From: Exophiala sp. HKRS030
Lineage: Eukaryota > Ascomycota > Eurotiomycetes > Chaetothyriales > Herpotrichiellaceae
Reading direction: 5' to 3'
NCBI GenBank assembly: GCA_023897205.1
Contig: JAHWDD010000005.1
Location: forward strand, 4,216,001 to 4,280,000
DNA: 64,000 nt
This document shows, in pieces, positions 1-12,000 of the stretch (positions within the stretch are counted from its first letter, which is position 1; every line of letters starts with the position of its first letter). The notes beneath the pieces are model-generated. The model saw nothing but the letters and a program-made list of their open reading frames with translations, did not search any database and had not been told where the DNA came from. The translations under genes and the position numbers were made by a program.

Positions 1-441
1 CTGCATATGAAGGCGACCGTGATCTAAAAGTACTTCTTCTGGCAGCGAAACTTGGTCTTCCTGACCCGCCTAGGCTCGGGCTGGATGGTCTTCCTCTAGT
101 AAAGGATCTTTTGTCTTCGCCTAGCAAGGGTTCATGCGCATGAGATCCTGCCGCAGGACGGTGCATCGAGGGCCTGCCGGCCATTTCGTTGTCTTCGTAT
201 TCGTCGCCGTCTTGTTGATCGTAAAGGGGGTCTTGGAATTGTCGAATAACTGTCGATCGTACTGTTTATCAGGATGAAAGTCTTTTTTGATTGACGCGGG
301 TAACGAGGCCAAGCGTAGAGGACTAGCAGGTCGTCGAGAAGGGTTGGAGATCTGTTGAGAAGAGTTGGACGGCGACTCACGGCCGGAGGGGGTGAGGATG
401 AGGTCGCCTGAGGTCGAGTCACTACTATTTGAAGTAGTCAT
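1..441 (-). CDS. N-terminal part of an unidentified protein, runs off the left edge
   Basis: Only the start of this gene is present. I place the start at the ATG at 441..439 (MTTSNSSDS...), because the longer open frame upstream begins with TTG. The first ~60 residues are rich in Ser, Pro and Asn and look disordered. The frame then closes, but a second minus-strand frame opens through the TTCC at about 234-240. It reads FQDPLYDQQDGDEYEDNEMAG, followed by a Ser/Arg-rich stretch (RSTFRSRSPSYA) that stays open to base 1. One extra T in the TT run at 237-238 joins the two frames smoothly as LFDN-FQDPLYD, the same kind of one-base loss seen in other genes here. An intron is less likely because no good donor-acceptor pair fits. 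I do not recognise the family. The disordered, phosphorylatable N-terminus would suit the cytoplasmic tail of a membrane protein, but that is a guess. Confidence 0.55.
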
Positions 442-1720
442 CCATGCGGTTGAAGAGGGGGTTTTGAAGGGTTCTTCAAGGACCAAGGTTGGTTGAATTG
501 GGGGTTATGGATAAGAATGCCAGATCATGCAGTAGGATCAGGTGGTGTGGGCGTGGTTACAGGCGGCGACGAGAGGGAGGAATTGGATAGGTGTGATAGG
601 CTAGGGAGGCTGTCATCGGGACATGTGGCACCGTTGGCAGCTGCACCGACTCCACTGTGGTAGTTGAGTCTGGTCGGTCGAGGGAGGCCAATGATCAGGT
701 GCCAATTGTAGCTTGAAGACAAAGAAAAGCAGGCCGCATTTAGATGATTGATGAGTAGATGAAGAGTGTGTTGATTGTCCAAAGGTCATGTGCAAAACGT
801 GTCCCTACAATAATGAATTCATGTGAATGGCTTGGCACACGCGATTTTCGACATGATGTCTCAGTGACTTCTTGAGGCTTTTCGATATATGGACAATCGC
901 GTACCATCTTCAGCTTGTCGAGGTACCAGGTACCAGCTACTTGAACGCAAGCGCAGGGCACCCCACGCCAGTCACGATGTGCCGTGTTCCTCGTAGGATC
1001 CCGGGCTTGGCTTGACTTTCGGCTGTTTAGGCGCTTATTGGGAGGACATCTTGTCCTTTTTAATTAAACTTCTAGGGGTGAGGAGCACCTAAGGAACCTA
1101 ATCTGGAGCCTAAGGGCGCCTAATTGGGACCCTAGGCCCTAGCCTGAACTCACAACCGGCCAAACGTGGAGAAAATAAAGTCGTCGCTTGTCTCGTGCCG
1201 CTTCTACCGAGTCTCTTCCCTGTCAGCCCATTTCACAACTGACCTCCATGCAGGGCAAAGACAATTACGCAATGCGAGAGCCAACGAGACAGGCATACGG
1301 TCCAGAGAGTAGAAGATGGGACCTATGTTCACCGCAATTTGAGTACCAACTTCGTGTTATCTACACAGTGGATCTACAGGTTGACACTGGACAGCTACGC
1401 ACCAGGAGCTCTCCCTTTCGTCTTCGACATGAAGAATATCATCTGTAATGCCTTGGGAAGATATACTTAGTCACCACATCGTTATGATGTCTCCTGCTCG
1501 AGACCATATGTAAACGGGGTAGGTACAGTGGAGAAGTATTAGTCGGCGGGATAGATGTTTTGTTGCATTAACCTGTCATCGTCTTCTCCCTAGATGGCGT
1601 CCATTGATATCGTCTCGATACAACCTCGAGGACTGATTAAATCCATCGTCGAGAACAAGACAGACTCAAACATATATACACAACCTCTCCGAACCATCTG
1701 GCAAATCAACCTCCGCCAAA
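442..1720. other. Intergenic, no gene recognised
   Basis: This is the putative promoter of the left-edge gene plus spacer before the GST relic. Short open frames at 525-961 (-) and 1188-1448 (+) have no recognisable domain, no splice logic and low-complexity composition. Near 1075-1140 there is a run of TAGGxxCCTAA-like words, a degenerate CCTA/TAGG-rich patch. Confidence 0.5.
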
Positions 1721-2305
1721 ATGCTGACCCTCATCTCCGACACCTCGTTACCATTCGTACGAATGAACCGTATCGCGCTGCTGGAAAAGAAGATCCCCTT
1801 TGAAATCCAGAACGAAATCCCCTGGCACGACGACACCAAGACGCCAGACTACAACCCCCTTGGAGAAACTACCCATTTTACTCGTCGATGATGGGCGTGA
1901 CCCAGTCGACGACTCGGCTCATATCCAGGAGTACATTGTGCATGCAGAAGGTCGCCGACGAAGGCTCGTCAGATCTTAACTTTGAGTGATTGCCTCTCGA
2001 CGCATTTGTGCTGATGTTCTGGGAGACTTAACGGGATCAAGCCAAGAGGAGCCACAGTGAACGGATTGCCAGAATCGCAAAATCGACGGATGGTTGAGGC
2101 CATGAATGCTGCGGCAAAGGCTAGGGACGCCGGGGGTGATTTCTTGTTGGTTGGGGTTTTCACAATCGCTGACATCGCTGTCCTTGTGCCGTGGCCAGAT
2201 CGATTCCAACGAGAGGCCGGACTGGCAGGACAAATATCCAGAATTGGCCACGAACTTGAGAAAGCTGGAGCAGAGAGAAACTTCAAACAGCACGGCACCG
2301 ATCAT
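1721..2305 (+). pseudogene. Decayed glutathione S-transferase
   Basis: Pieces of a cytosolic GST appear in order but in different frames. The N-terminal thioredoxin-like half starts MLTLISDTSLPFVRMNRIAL at 1721 and reaches DYNP. The next base run (CCCCC, about 1853-1857) shifts the frame, and the protein resumes as LEKLPILLVDDGRDPVDDSA...IQEYIV, the glutathione-binding segment of the family. Further on, LDAFVLMFWE is followed by an in-frame TAA and then RDQAKRSH. QNRKIDGWLRP, AMNAAAKARDAGGDF...FTIADIA and DWQDKYPELA...LRKLEQRE follow in alternating frames; the last is a typical GST C-terminal helix. I count at least four frame changes plus one stop within about 600 bases, much denser damage than in any neighbour. 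No functional GST can be made. The relic ends just before the 3' end of the convergent Hsp70 gene. Confidence 0.8.
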
Positions 2306-2362
2306 CTCTCACCTCAATCCCAAAGGACGAGTCGAGCCAAGCCGATGGACCTCATCTCTCCT

Positions 2363-4636
2363 CTATACACTCCCATTCCACAATGATTGTTGAGCGACCG
2401 AGAACCTCGCCTGAGCTTCCCGCATCGCTTCCCACTGCACTCTCATTGCATCGGATTCTTGACTCAGCTTGCGTCCGTCGTTCCAAATTTCTAGTCGCAG
2501 ATTCGCCGAGCCAGGCAGAATAAGCAGATCGAGGAATGTGAGTTCATATCGCTGTGAGAAACTGTACCAGTGGTCATTCTTGACGATTCGTTTTGTCTGT
2601 GAGACATCCGCGTGTACTTCACAGAGTAACACTACCCGGCGATCATGCAGTGATGTCGGCAAGTCCGGTGGTGGATGGGCGGTCATGACGAAACGCGTCC
2701 GCCATGGCTGTTGCAACACTGAAGGATCGACTTTTGCACGCATTCGTTTGACGAACCCATTAGGCTGAATCATGTCACCCTACCACCGAGTTTCAGCATA
2801 CCGTCCCAAACATCAAACATCATGTACTACTCAAACCTACCTGTTGGATCAACCACTCAATCTGATCATGCACCCACTTCTTCCCATCCCGTGGATCTTT
2901 CCTATAATTTAATCCCCCATGAACCTTAGGATTAAATCTCTGGTTGACCACGATTCCATAACTCACACGAGCCTGGCGGTTTGTAATTGGACTGACGGTT
3001 CGAGAGATTTGTTGCGCTCGTTCAAGGACTAATCCATGAACCACGGCAAGTTGGGGCTCTTCCGCCGCAAGGATCTTGACTCCAACGGCGGCGGGTGAGG
3101 CCGTTGATATCTGGTGATTGAAATGTGTTCGTAGTCTCTGTTGAACGTATGGAGAAGATCCGAGACCTCCAGAGAGGATGATGTAGTTCTGGACGACAGC
3201 AGATTAGAATATGCCTGGATTGTCACCATTGTAAATCTTGGTCTGTTCGAAAACTCACAACTTTCTGTCCCGGTCGACGTTCATTTAGTTCCCTGATTTG
3301 CTCGTGGACAAAGGACACCAAGCCATTTACTTGTTCGTCGAAGACATTTTGCAGGATCTCGCTACAGGTCAAGTCAATAAACTCCCGGGCTTGCAGCCTC
3401 TTCCAGCACTGTGGACTTACGAAGTAATCTGAAACTGAGAATTGAATATATTCGCCTGTGGGATGTTCACGCCAGGAGGCAAGCCCGGCACATCCAACAG
3501 GAGAAAAGGAACGTTGGTACTCGGTGATCCAAAACTGCATTTGAATCGTTCGAATCTACCAATCATCATTTCCTCGGCAATATCTGCTGGAGAGCCTGTC
3601 AGGTCTGCAGCGATATTCTGGAGATAGCGTTCAATGTATTGCTGTATTCGGATGTCGATTAATGCCGATCCGATTGGTTTGCCTAGTATGGTCGATTAGA
3701 AACGGCGTCGTTGGTGAAACAGGTTTCGGACCCATAAAGTACCTTCTGTTCTCGAGAGTGGTTCAAGAATAAGTGGCATGCCTCTCTCAGATACCAGCTT
3801 GAGTATATTGACATCCTAGACCGAGATGATGATGATTAGACTCAATATCTGATTGGAAGGTGAAAATCTTCTTTCTTACAGTGGTTCCTCCACCAGCATC
3901 ACAAACCAGAATCACATCGTTCTTCTATTCAAGGTCAGACATTCGCCCCCTTTTAGGACGGGAAACAGAAATCCTCACGTCAAGATATTGACTTGCAACA
4001 CAAATACCAGCAGCCTCGGCCTCTGTCAAAGTGATACGGCACGAGTGAGCATTTCCATCAGTACCGAAACCCGTACTCCTGATAGCAGCCTCGATATTAT
4101 GAATGAAAGCAGCATTTCGCCATGTCGTCGGCACACTAAAGACCCACTCGACCCTCATATTGCTCCATGAGGGGATCCTGGATCTGAAATGATTCGAAAC
4201 ATGGCTGTGGACCAGACGCAGAAAATCACGGAACCATTTCTGGGCTTCTTCCCAGCTCAGTTCTGCGTAATTGTCCTTGTAGTCGGGATCGAGGTACAAT
4301 TTGAAATGCTCTGCAATATCCAAGTTGGGATCGTGAAGATCACAACCAAAACCCCATGATCTGATATTGCCGGTTTGTACATCATAAGCTACTCGTGTTG
4401 GAACCTTGTTGGCGATCTCGTTGACGTTGTGGGACCAGTATTGAAAAGACTTGGGCGCTGACCATGGCGCTGAACAGTATGCTACTCCTATGTTGGAGTT
4501 TTGGATTAATATTGCACTTGAACATGAGTCGCTTGGATTACGAGGTTCTCTTACCTGTCTGAGTCATTCCAAAATCCACCCCAATCACCATATCCGGCGG
4601 GGGAGCTTGCCCCTCGGCTGGTATAGAATAGTTCAT
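2363..4636 (-). CDS. Hsp70-superfamily ATPase, HSPA12-like
   Basis: I read eight exons: 4555-4636, 3979-4487, 3880-3924, 3743-3815, 3421-3682, 3259-3361, 2841-3188 and 2363-2764. All introns are GT-AG and the joined frame gives 607 aa. The start is the ATG at 4636; a TGA lies just upstream in frame. ATPase-fold landmarks appear in order: phosphate-1 loop VIGVDFGMTQTGVAY near residues 17-32, VEWVFSVPTTW in the middle, TEAEAAGICVA (connect-1-like), phosphate-2 loop DVILVCDAGGGTT, and the adenosine motif NYIILSGGLGSSPYV. The usual DnaK substrate-binding domain is missing; a divergent C-terminal region replaces it, as in fungal HSPA12-type proteins. These are probably cytosolic and often amplified in Pezizomycotina, with unknown clients. 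It is divergently transcribed from the membrane-protein gene at 6274. I am confident of the family; the exact splice sites are inferred by eye. Confidence 0.88.
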
Positions 4637-6273
4637 GTCGACCACCAGAGAGTTGAACTCTCACTGATCGACAGCGACAGCATCAACAGATAGTTCTGGT
4701 GATTGATATCGCCCAAGATTGTTCCCTTGACATGGAGTCCAGCGATAAAAACGATCAGGCTGGGACCAACGCTCAAGGAGCGAAGTGTAAAGATCTTAGC
4801 CCCAGCCGTCGACACTGATTGAATTGGAGCTTGGATCTAGAGTTAGCTTGGTAGCGTACGGAGCGTGTTCGCTCAAGACGACTCGTTAGTGCGCGGAGGT
4901 AGGCAATTAGACGAGCACGCCAGTCTTTGTCGACAGGGATATAGGCCTGTGGTTCAGAAATAGTATTGCATATACACTAAGAGTTGACATAAAATTCAAA
5001 CCAACGCAGGACACCATGGAAAAAGGGCTGTGCCAATGTATTGTCTCACAATGGTATGCATACTAACGGACACTTGCTCTAAAGGCAAGAGTACACCGTG
5101 CAACACAATTCGGATTCACACGAAGAGACTGCTCCAGGTGTGCACGAAGCATTTCGTATTGATAGAATTCAATCGGTTAGTTAATCCACTTAGCGACGGT
5201 GGGGTTCTTTCGTGCATCTCCAGCCTCTTTCGTCTGTTGTCTCTACAGAGTATTGCTAAAAGTAAAGGGGGCCAAGAGGGGGTGCTGGTCGACTTTGGTC
5301 TTCATCTTAGCATCTCTTGTTACTGCAAGTTTGTCCAATAACATACGACGCCATGCTTCAGCCCCCGCAGCTCCGCCCGCAGAAGGTCATTTTAGTTCGA
5401 TTATGAATTTTTCAGCCTGATCGAGAATCATATCTTGAGACAAATAACAGCACATTTCTCGACGACGATGTGTCAAAAATCCGTGCGAATCGTTTCATGG
5501 GCTTTCATGTCAATCGGGCTACATCGTGGCTGTCATTTCTTGGGATTTCTTGGGGACAAATCGAGGCAGAATCCATGCTGAGCGGGCCTTTCGTTTAAGA
5601 ACAAGTCATCATCAGGCTGGATCCCAATCCCAAGACGCGAAACACGAGGAGGCGCCGAACCATGGCTTGCCCTACAGAACTATTTCCACGACTTCATGCA
5701 GCACACCCTTGAATGGTTTTGCCCTGCTTGGTAAGGCATGCCGATGGGTCCAATACAAGCTCATACGGTATTTCAGAGGTTGGCTTGATGGTTGGTTGGT
5801 TGGTGTCCTTTCCCCCGTGTTCCCGTCCTCGTTAACAATGGAGATGCGGGCGAAGAAAGAGAGGTGACTTTGCGTGCCTGTGTATGTTCGCCATGTCCTG
5901 CTAACCACCCAGCTGGCTTCTCTTACACCGGTGACCTGAGGCTGATTCTCATGTCTGGGCTTCGTTGCTCAGCGCAACTTCATCTCATCTTCTCCGTGCT
6001 GTATGTCTGATCATCTTCTCATTCTCAGTTGAATGCCTGTTTCCCGGTCAATACCTCTTGACGGGGGATTCGTTGTTGAGAAATTGGTGTCTCATCTCTC
6101 GCTAGTCCGATTTCTGAAGACAGTCAGCGTCCGACTTCTATACTGCTCAACAGCATCAAAGAACATTGAAGTGGACTGGATAGTTGGTTGCTCTGGAGTT
6201 TGAATTCTCCGGCAGCAACGACAGTAACCTATATTCAACACTCGACAAAAGGATCGCTATCACCTCTTCGGTC
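4637..6273. other. Divergent intergenic region, no gene recognised
   Basis: This 1.6 kb separates two divergently transcribed genes (Hsp70-like on -, membrane protein on +) and should hold both promoters. Open frames at 5030-5341, 5199-5420, 5526-5867 (+) and 5672-5908 (-) lack recognisable domains, and I saw no consistent exon-intron structure. Confidence 0.5.
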
Positions 6274-7974
6274 ATGGCTACTACTTTCTCAGATCCGGCC
6301 GCACAAGATCCAGCACGATCTAGCGGCCCATCGCCAACGCCTGACTCTTCAACGTCCACATCTACCCTCGACACACCAACACTCACGACTTCATCTGCCG
6401 AGGTTGCTACCAGCACGACTTTATCGGACCCAAACACCAACCTGGGCCCTGATGAAACAGGAGGAGGATCGCGTTTCGTTAGCAACAACACCACATCGAC
6501 AACTTCTCTACTCTCGACCAGCAACGGCACCTTAGCCACCACAACGAGAACAGCCGGAGATGGAAGCTCCACTGCGTCCAGCACCAGCAGCAGCGACAGC
6601 GGAGGAGGAGGAGGGTTACCTACAGGAGCCAAAGCCGGGATCGCTGTAGGCGTAGTCGCGGTCGTACTAGCAATCGCCGGGTTCCTCCTATGGAGGTTCT
6701 ATGCCAGACGCAAGAATTCACGTCATGCTCCCGGCCGCCATGATCCGTCAGCCTACGGAAACGTCAAGCACGTGCCCAGCACAGGCGGCAATCCCAACAG
6801 CAATATCACGAACACGGCCAACATCGCGGAGAAAGGAGGCATCAGTGCAGCAGCAGCCCCCTTGCTACGACAGAACACTGATCCGCCATCCGCAGCGTCG
6901 TCACCGGATGGATCACTCGGCGGTGCCGGCGCACTCACACTCCCACAACAAGCCGACGACGCGACCGTACAGTCCAAGTTCTCGACGTTGTTCGACCAGA
7001 TCGAGCTCCATGCCGAGAACTTCTACAAGGATGCGAGTCCGATCATCCCGCCGGCAATCGAGGGAGCATTGTCGAGATACGACACGCCATTGCTGGGGGC
7101 CCCGTTGGCCGCTCGCCTGGAGCAGTCGCCTCGAGCCACTACGATCCTCAAACATGTGCTCGCGTATGAGATCGTTGTGACTACGTTGACGGCTGGGAAG
7201 AGAGATGGTACTTCGGCAAGTGGAGGCACGAAGAAGAGGAGTCTCCTTCCTCAGCCGTTGTTGGCGCTCTTGCAGGATTTGGACAAGCAGCGTCCGGCTG
7301 GGTCAGGGTCGGTCCGGAGAAGTAAGTCGTTCCCTTGCCCTTTTTGTCTCGATATCATCCCTTCCTCCCTGCCTCCCCTCTATTTGTCCCATTCCATCCC
7401 CCATCTCCTCTACATTTCTATCCCGAGTACATATTCAATTCAATCCACTAACAATATCCTCCTCCTCGTCACTACAGCTACCTCACCAATCAACAAAACG
7501 ACACTAACACAACTCAAAAACCTGGCCCACACATACTACACATCACCCGAAACCATTCCCTCAACCACCACAGGTACCACCACCTCCTCCCCCTCTACAA
7601 CCACTGCGACGTCCGCAGCGCAAAACTTCACACAGATCTTCTCGCTATGGGCGGACCCAGCACACGACGAATCCCGCCGCGCCGCGCATCTCGCGGACCT
7701 GTTCGACAACGCCGTCAAGTTCACCTTCTGGCTGCTCCGGCAACCGGAGACGTTTGAGGTCCGGTGGGAAGGCGGTGGTGCGAGTGCGGGTGCGGGTGAT
7801 GAGAGTAGCTCTTCTGGTGCTGATGGTGCGAATGGTGGTGCTGGGAATAACAGTAGCAGCGGTAGTCTGGTCACGGTCCCGGCGTTGGTCAAGGTTACGC
7901 GCAATGGTGGCACTGTGAGGTTGAGCAGGAGTGAGGAGAAGGTTATTTCGCGCGCCGTGTATAGACGCGTTTAG
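6274..7974 (+). CDS. Single-pass membrane protein with Ser/Thr-rich ectodomain
   Basis: The start is the ATG at 6274 (MATTFSDPAA); the frame is open further upstream but only with a TTG. Exons are 6274-7321 and 7478-7974, giving 514 aa. Residues 1-115 are Ser/Thr-rich and probably O-glycosylated. A Gly run then leads to one transmembrane helix, AGIAVGVVAVVLAIAGFLLW (about residues 121-140), followed by the positive stop-transfer RFYARRK. The rest would be cytoplasmic. It includes a conserved-looking block (FDQIELHAENFYKDASPIIP, then ILKHVLAYEIVVTTL) and a Gly/Ser-rich insert near the C-terminus. This layout is typical of Mid2/Skg6-like or WSC-like wall-stress proteins, but I see no cleavable signal peptide and no WSC cysteines. 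The 156-base intron is in phase and stop-free, so retaining it would add 52 residues (566 aa). Confidence 0.8.
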   Translation: MATTFSDPAAQDPARSSGPSPTPDSSTSTSTLDTPTLTTSSAEVATSTTLSDPNTNLGPDETGGGSRFVSNNTTSTTSLLSTSNGTLATTTRTAGDGSSTASSTSSSDSGGGGGLPTGAKAGIAVGVVAVVLAIAGFLLWRFYARRKNSRHAPGRHDPSAYGNVKHVPSTGGNPNSNITNTANIAEKGGISAAAAPLLRQNTDPPSAASSPDGSLGGAGALTLPQQADDATVQSKFSTLFDQIELHAENFYKDASPIIPPAIEGALSRYDTPLLGAPLAARLEQSPRATTILKHVLAYEIVVTTLTAGKRDGTSASGGTKKRSLLPQPLLALLQDLDKQRPAGSGSVRRSKSFPCPFCLDIIPSSLPPLYLSHSIPHLLYISIPSTYSIQSTNNILLLVTTATSPINKTTLTQLKNLAHTYYTSPETIPSTTTGTTTSSPSTTTATSAAQNFTQIFSLWADPAHDESRRAAHLADLFDNAVKFTFWLLRQPETFEVRWEGGGASAGAGDESSSSGADGANGGAGNNSSSGSLVTVPALVKVTRNGGTVRLSRSEEKVISRAVYRRV

Positions 7975-9084
7975 GGGAAAGGGTTTGGTGATGATGGTGA
8001 TGCAGAGGAGGATCAGGGGGAGTATGAAATATGAGTGAGTCAGTACTCCGTACTTGTCATGATATAATGGATAATGAGAGTCTTCAGCGGCGTAAAATCG
8101 CAAGAAAACAAGGAGAGGGACAGGGAGAGACACTTGACTTTCCCATCGACGTCGACGGAGACTTTTGATGGGTATTTAGCATTGTCTATATTTATATATT
8201 CATTTATTCATCGTTCTACTCCTGTTGAAAATTTTGGGGGACGTGGTTACTACCAAATCGTCTCGACGTATATTCCGGATATATCACGTGATATGATATG
8301 ATATGATATAACATGACATGACATGACAATGGGCGGTGGACGGTGGACTACGGACATAATATCACCAACGACGACGGACCATTGATCATTTGACCATTTG
8401 ACCATGACCATATTAAATGATAAATAACATCGAAGAACGAAATATCGCCATGTACTCCTTATCCCCCCGCCCGGTACTGTTTATTGCATTACTAATTAGC
8501 TAGTTAGTTCGCATTAAAATTTGCATTACATTCATTCTAAATCCTCCCAGATTTGAATTAGATAGATGGATACCTAATTAGATATGTATATAGATAGATA
8601 TAGATATACAGATCTGGCTTTCTTATCTGATTCTGATATCTGATTCTGATTCTGATCCTGCTCTGTTATTCTGTCCGCAATAAACAACTCGATTCCATAG
8701 GTGTGGATATAAACGACCCCAGCTTCTGCCCGTTTCTCCATGCCCCCACCCCCCCCCTTTTTTAGCTTCGATGTCGCTCGTACACGTTCTCGGTAACCTA
8801 ATCAAGTACTCGCAATCTACCCCGAAATGTAGCAGCACTGGCGGCGTGGCGTCGTGTATCGTCTTTGCGGAACGAACACGCACGTCCTGCGATGCGACGA
8901 GGCAGACTAGAAGAGACCTCAAGTAAGCGGTAAGCGAGAAGGTATGTTGAAGCGTTGATTCCCCCTCCGCTCTATCCTGTTTCTCCTGCGCTTTTGGTTC
9001 AATGGTCCCGTGAAAACCCTCGTTTCTGATTCCCTTTTGCTTGTCCCTCACTCTCACTTTCACTCTCACTCTCACTCTCACGCC
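7975..9084. other. Intergenic between convergent genes, simple repeats
   Basis: This holds the 3' ends of two convergent genes. 8290-8330 is a period-5 run (ATGAT then ATGAC), 8560-8640 is GATA/TAGA-rich, and 9046-9081 is a (CACTCT)n-like run. A TACTCCGTA copy sits at 8044-8052. The minus-strand open frame at 8623-9081 is a by-product of the CACTCT repeat. Confidence 0.5.
8281..8294. promoter_or_regulatory. 14-base perfect palindrome centred on CACGTG
   Basis: ATATCACGTGATAT is a perfect inverted repeat with the bHLH E-box core CACGTG at its centre. It lies about 310 bases beyond the stop codon of the membrane-protein gene, at the edge of a period-5 repeat. Its position between two 3' ends argues against a promoter role; chance within an ATGAT repeat is possible. 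Confidence 0.3.
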
Positions 9085-12000
9085 TTACAACGCACCAGCC
9101 TTCTCAATCTGCGCAAGTAGCCAGCCACGTCTCCTCCTCGCCATGCCCTTTGCTGCAGGCGGCGCGGGTGCTGGTGCGGGCGCCGGTGCGGCTCCAGGTC
9201 CTGGCCCAGATCTGACTCCAACTGCGGCTACAGATCCAGGTCCAGATCCAGAGGCGCTGGGTGCACTAACGGCACTACCGCTGCTGACGCTGACGCGGTG
9301 TTGCGCTTTGGATGATGGGCCGCCGGCTATTCCGAGACCGTCGTAGCGGGGGATGTGGTTTTGTGGGTTACCGTGGGGAGCGGGCGCTGGTGTTGGTATG
9401 GGGCTATGATTTCGAATGGTGTTGTTGTTGTTATTGCGGGCGTAGGCAGTGGTAGCGTTATTGTTGGCCGTAGGAGGGTTGCTGCTGCCGCCCACTGGAG
9501 TGGTGTGTGGATTTGTACTGCGACTTGGAATTGGAGTTGATGGATTGATGGAGTTGCGGAGGGAGGGTTGGTTGCTGGTGTTTGGAACGTTTGGTTTTGG
9601 ACTCGTGGATGAGATACTTGGTTGTGTAGATGGGGTGGGGCTTTGATGTGTGGGGGGCTGGAGATGGGAGGGGAGGAAGAGGACGACTTCGGTTGTTGAG
9701 GCTGATGTCGAGTTTGAGGTTGATACTGAGACTGAGGCTGAGGCTGAGGCTGCATTTGGCGCTCAATTTGATGCTGGTTTACGTGTTGGTATTGGTTATA
9801 GGAGTTCTGTGCAGGTATTTGTGACGAAAGTCGACGGTCATGCTGAGGCTGGAGCTGCGACGAACCCGATGGTGTCGGGTGGTTGAGGGTTTTCGGTGGA
9901 GGTGTTGGTGGTATTCCCGTCGCAGGTGGAAGAGTATATCTCCGATGTGGATCCGTTACATTCTGGTTCGACGCTGGAATCGAGTATTGATTTGTTACAG
10001 AATTCGGGGCTTGCTCATGAGTCTGCCGACTTTGGTCATGTAATCCGACGAGCGATGCTTGTGCCGTGATTGCTGGTTGGATTCTCACTATTTCCGCAAC
10101 TCCGGTAGGTATAGGGGCAGAAGCACCCGGTGACAGTGGAGTTTGGTTCGAGAGATGATTACTCTGCAATGGTGGTGTGGATCCATTGAGGTTCTCCAGT
10201 TGTGCTTGTGATATTGAGAACTGTCTATACGGCTCTGTCGGTGGTGCTGATCGACTTTGGCCAGAAAGAAGCATAGCACTCGCTTCGGGTGGTGAGTACG
10301 CACGATACACATGGTTCGTAGGTACGATAGATAGTGGAGTATAGATAGTGGGATTTTTCTGAACAGACTGATGTGTGTCTCGATCTCGAAGCATGTCAAA
10401 GTCTAATTGCAATGTTGGCAATTTGGTTGATGGAAGTCTGGAAGGCGTTTGCAACGGTGTGACTGGGTAAGGTGGTTTTAGTTGACGTGGTGGTGTACTA
10501 CTGAACGCCCTTGGTTGAGGATGAATACCAAGGGCTCTGGGCATCGCTTGTTGATGCTGTAATTGCTGTAATGTCATTGCAGTTTGAGCTTGTGACGGGA
10601 AAGTATGTCGTTGTTGAAGAGTTTCATGAACTGGCTTCGATGAAGGAAGTTGTTGTGATACTGGGCGCACTTTTTCTTCAAATAGACCGGGACCAGGGAT
10701 AGTCGTCGGAAGACTGTTCGCACGCTCATGATTAACATTGTTTTGGCCAGTAGGTAGAAGATGAGAGTATCGTGATCTGGGCGCTGTCGTGTATGGAATT
10801 TGCTGTGTTCGCTCGGTTTCCGGCTCTGTTGAATTGACAGGATTTGATGGTCCTGAGCTATCATTGTGTTCTGGAGAGAACGAAGGTGGACTTTCGAGTA
10901 GTATTGGCGAGTCTATGGTGAAGCTCTTCGAGATCTTGAGATTAGGTGGTAACCTCTGGGAAACTTTAGAGTGTGGCTGAACTGACGGTGCTGGATATGA
11001 CTGAGAAGACACTGCTTGGGACATTCGAGATGGTATTGAGCCGCCATGTTCGTGATTTGGTCGAGGCGCCAGAGATGGAGCAGTCGAGGGAGCTGGAACC
11101 TGCGAATTGATGCTATTCTCAAACTGGGTCATGATCGGGCCAGGTGCAGGCGCTGTATGGATATTGATCGGACTTTTTGAGAGCATTGTCGCACTTGGTT
11201 GTCGAGAATGAATACCAGGCGATGTTCTCGACGATTCCGATAAAGTATTCCCGTCTGTGACAATCTGGCGTTCCTGGGTTGCCGATAGGCCTGGGTCTCC
11301 ACTTGAACTTGAGATGGTTGAAGCCCGAGCATAATCTCCGAGTCTAGAGACCACCACGTTTGAATTCATGTCAAGTGTGGAATCGATGTTGGGTTGTATA
11401 TTGCTGTTGCTCTTGGATGCTGATGAAATGTCGGAAATACTTGTGGAGGCAACAAGGCGATTGGCAGCGGTCGACGGTCCAGGCTGATTAGAGACATCAG
11501 CATTTGTGTCCGAATGCCTGATGGATTCTTCAAGACTATCCGTTCCACCCTGAGCTACGTTGGTGCCAGGTCCCTCAGAGGAACCATTCACAGGATTCAA
11601 GTGACGTATACCTGGAATAATAGGATTTTCTTGACGCTCTTGGTCATCGTGGAAGGATTTTTCATGGAAATGGTGACCATCATCTCCTTCAAGCTCTGGC
11701 AATGTGGAGAGTCTGGAAAAGGATGAATGTCTTCTACTGCCCGGTGGAGATAGAACAGTGGCTGAAAGCTCATATAGAATTTCGGGGGAAGTCGACTGTG
11801 GAGATCCCGACTGACTGAGATGAGCAGAATCTGATGTTGTTTGCTCCTCGGGTATTGAGTTGACTCTGTTTCTTTTTTTGAGCCTGGTTGTTCTCCTATA
11901 ATGCAGAAGCTTTTCGGGTTCCAATGGCGGCAAGATACTCAATAAAGAGTCTGGGGATTTTTGAGTTTGTGATTCCTTTACCACATCGACCACAGGCGGT

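Noticed and set aside
5526..5867. 113-residue plus-strand frame
   Set aside because: No domain, and lies in a divergent promoter region.
8623..9081. 152-residue minus-strand frame
   Set aside because: Its first residues (RVRVRVKVRVR) come from the CACTCT repeat and the rest shows no domain.
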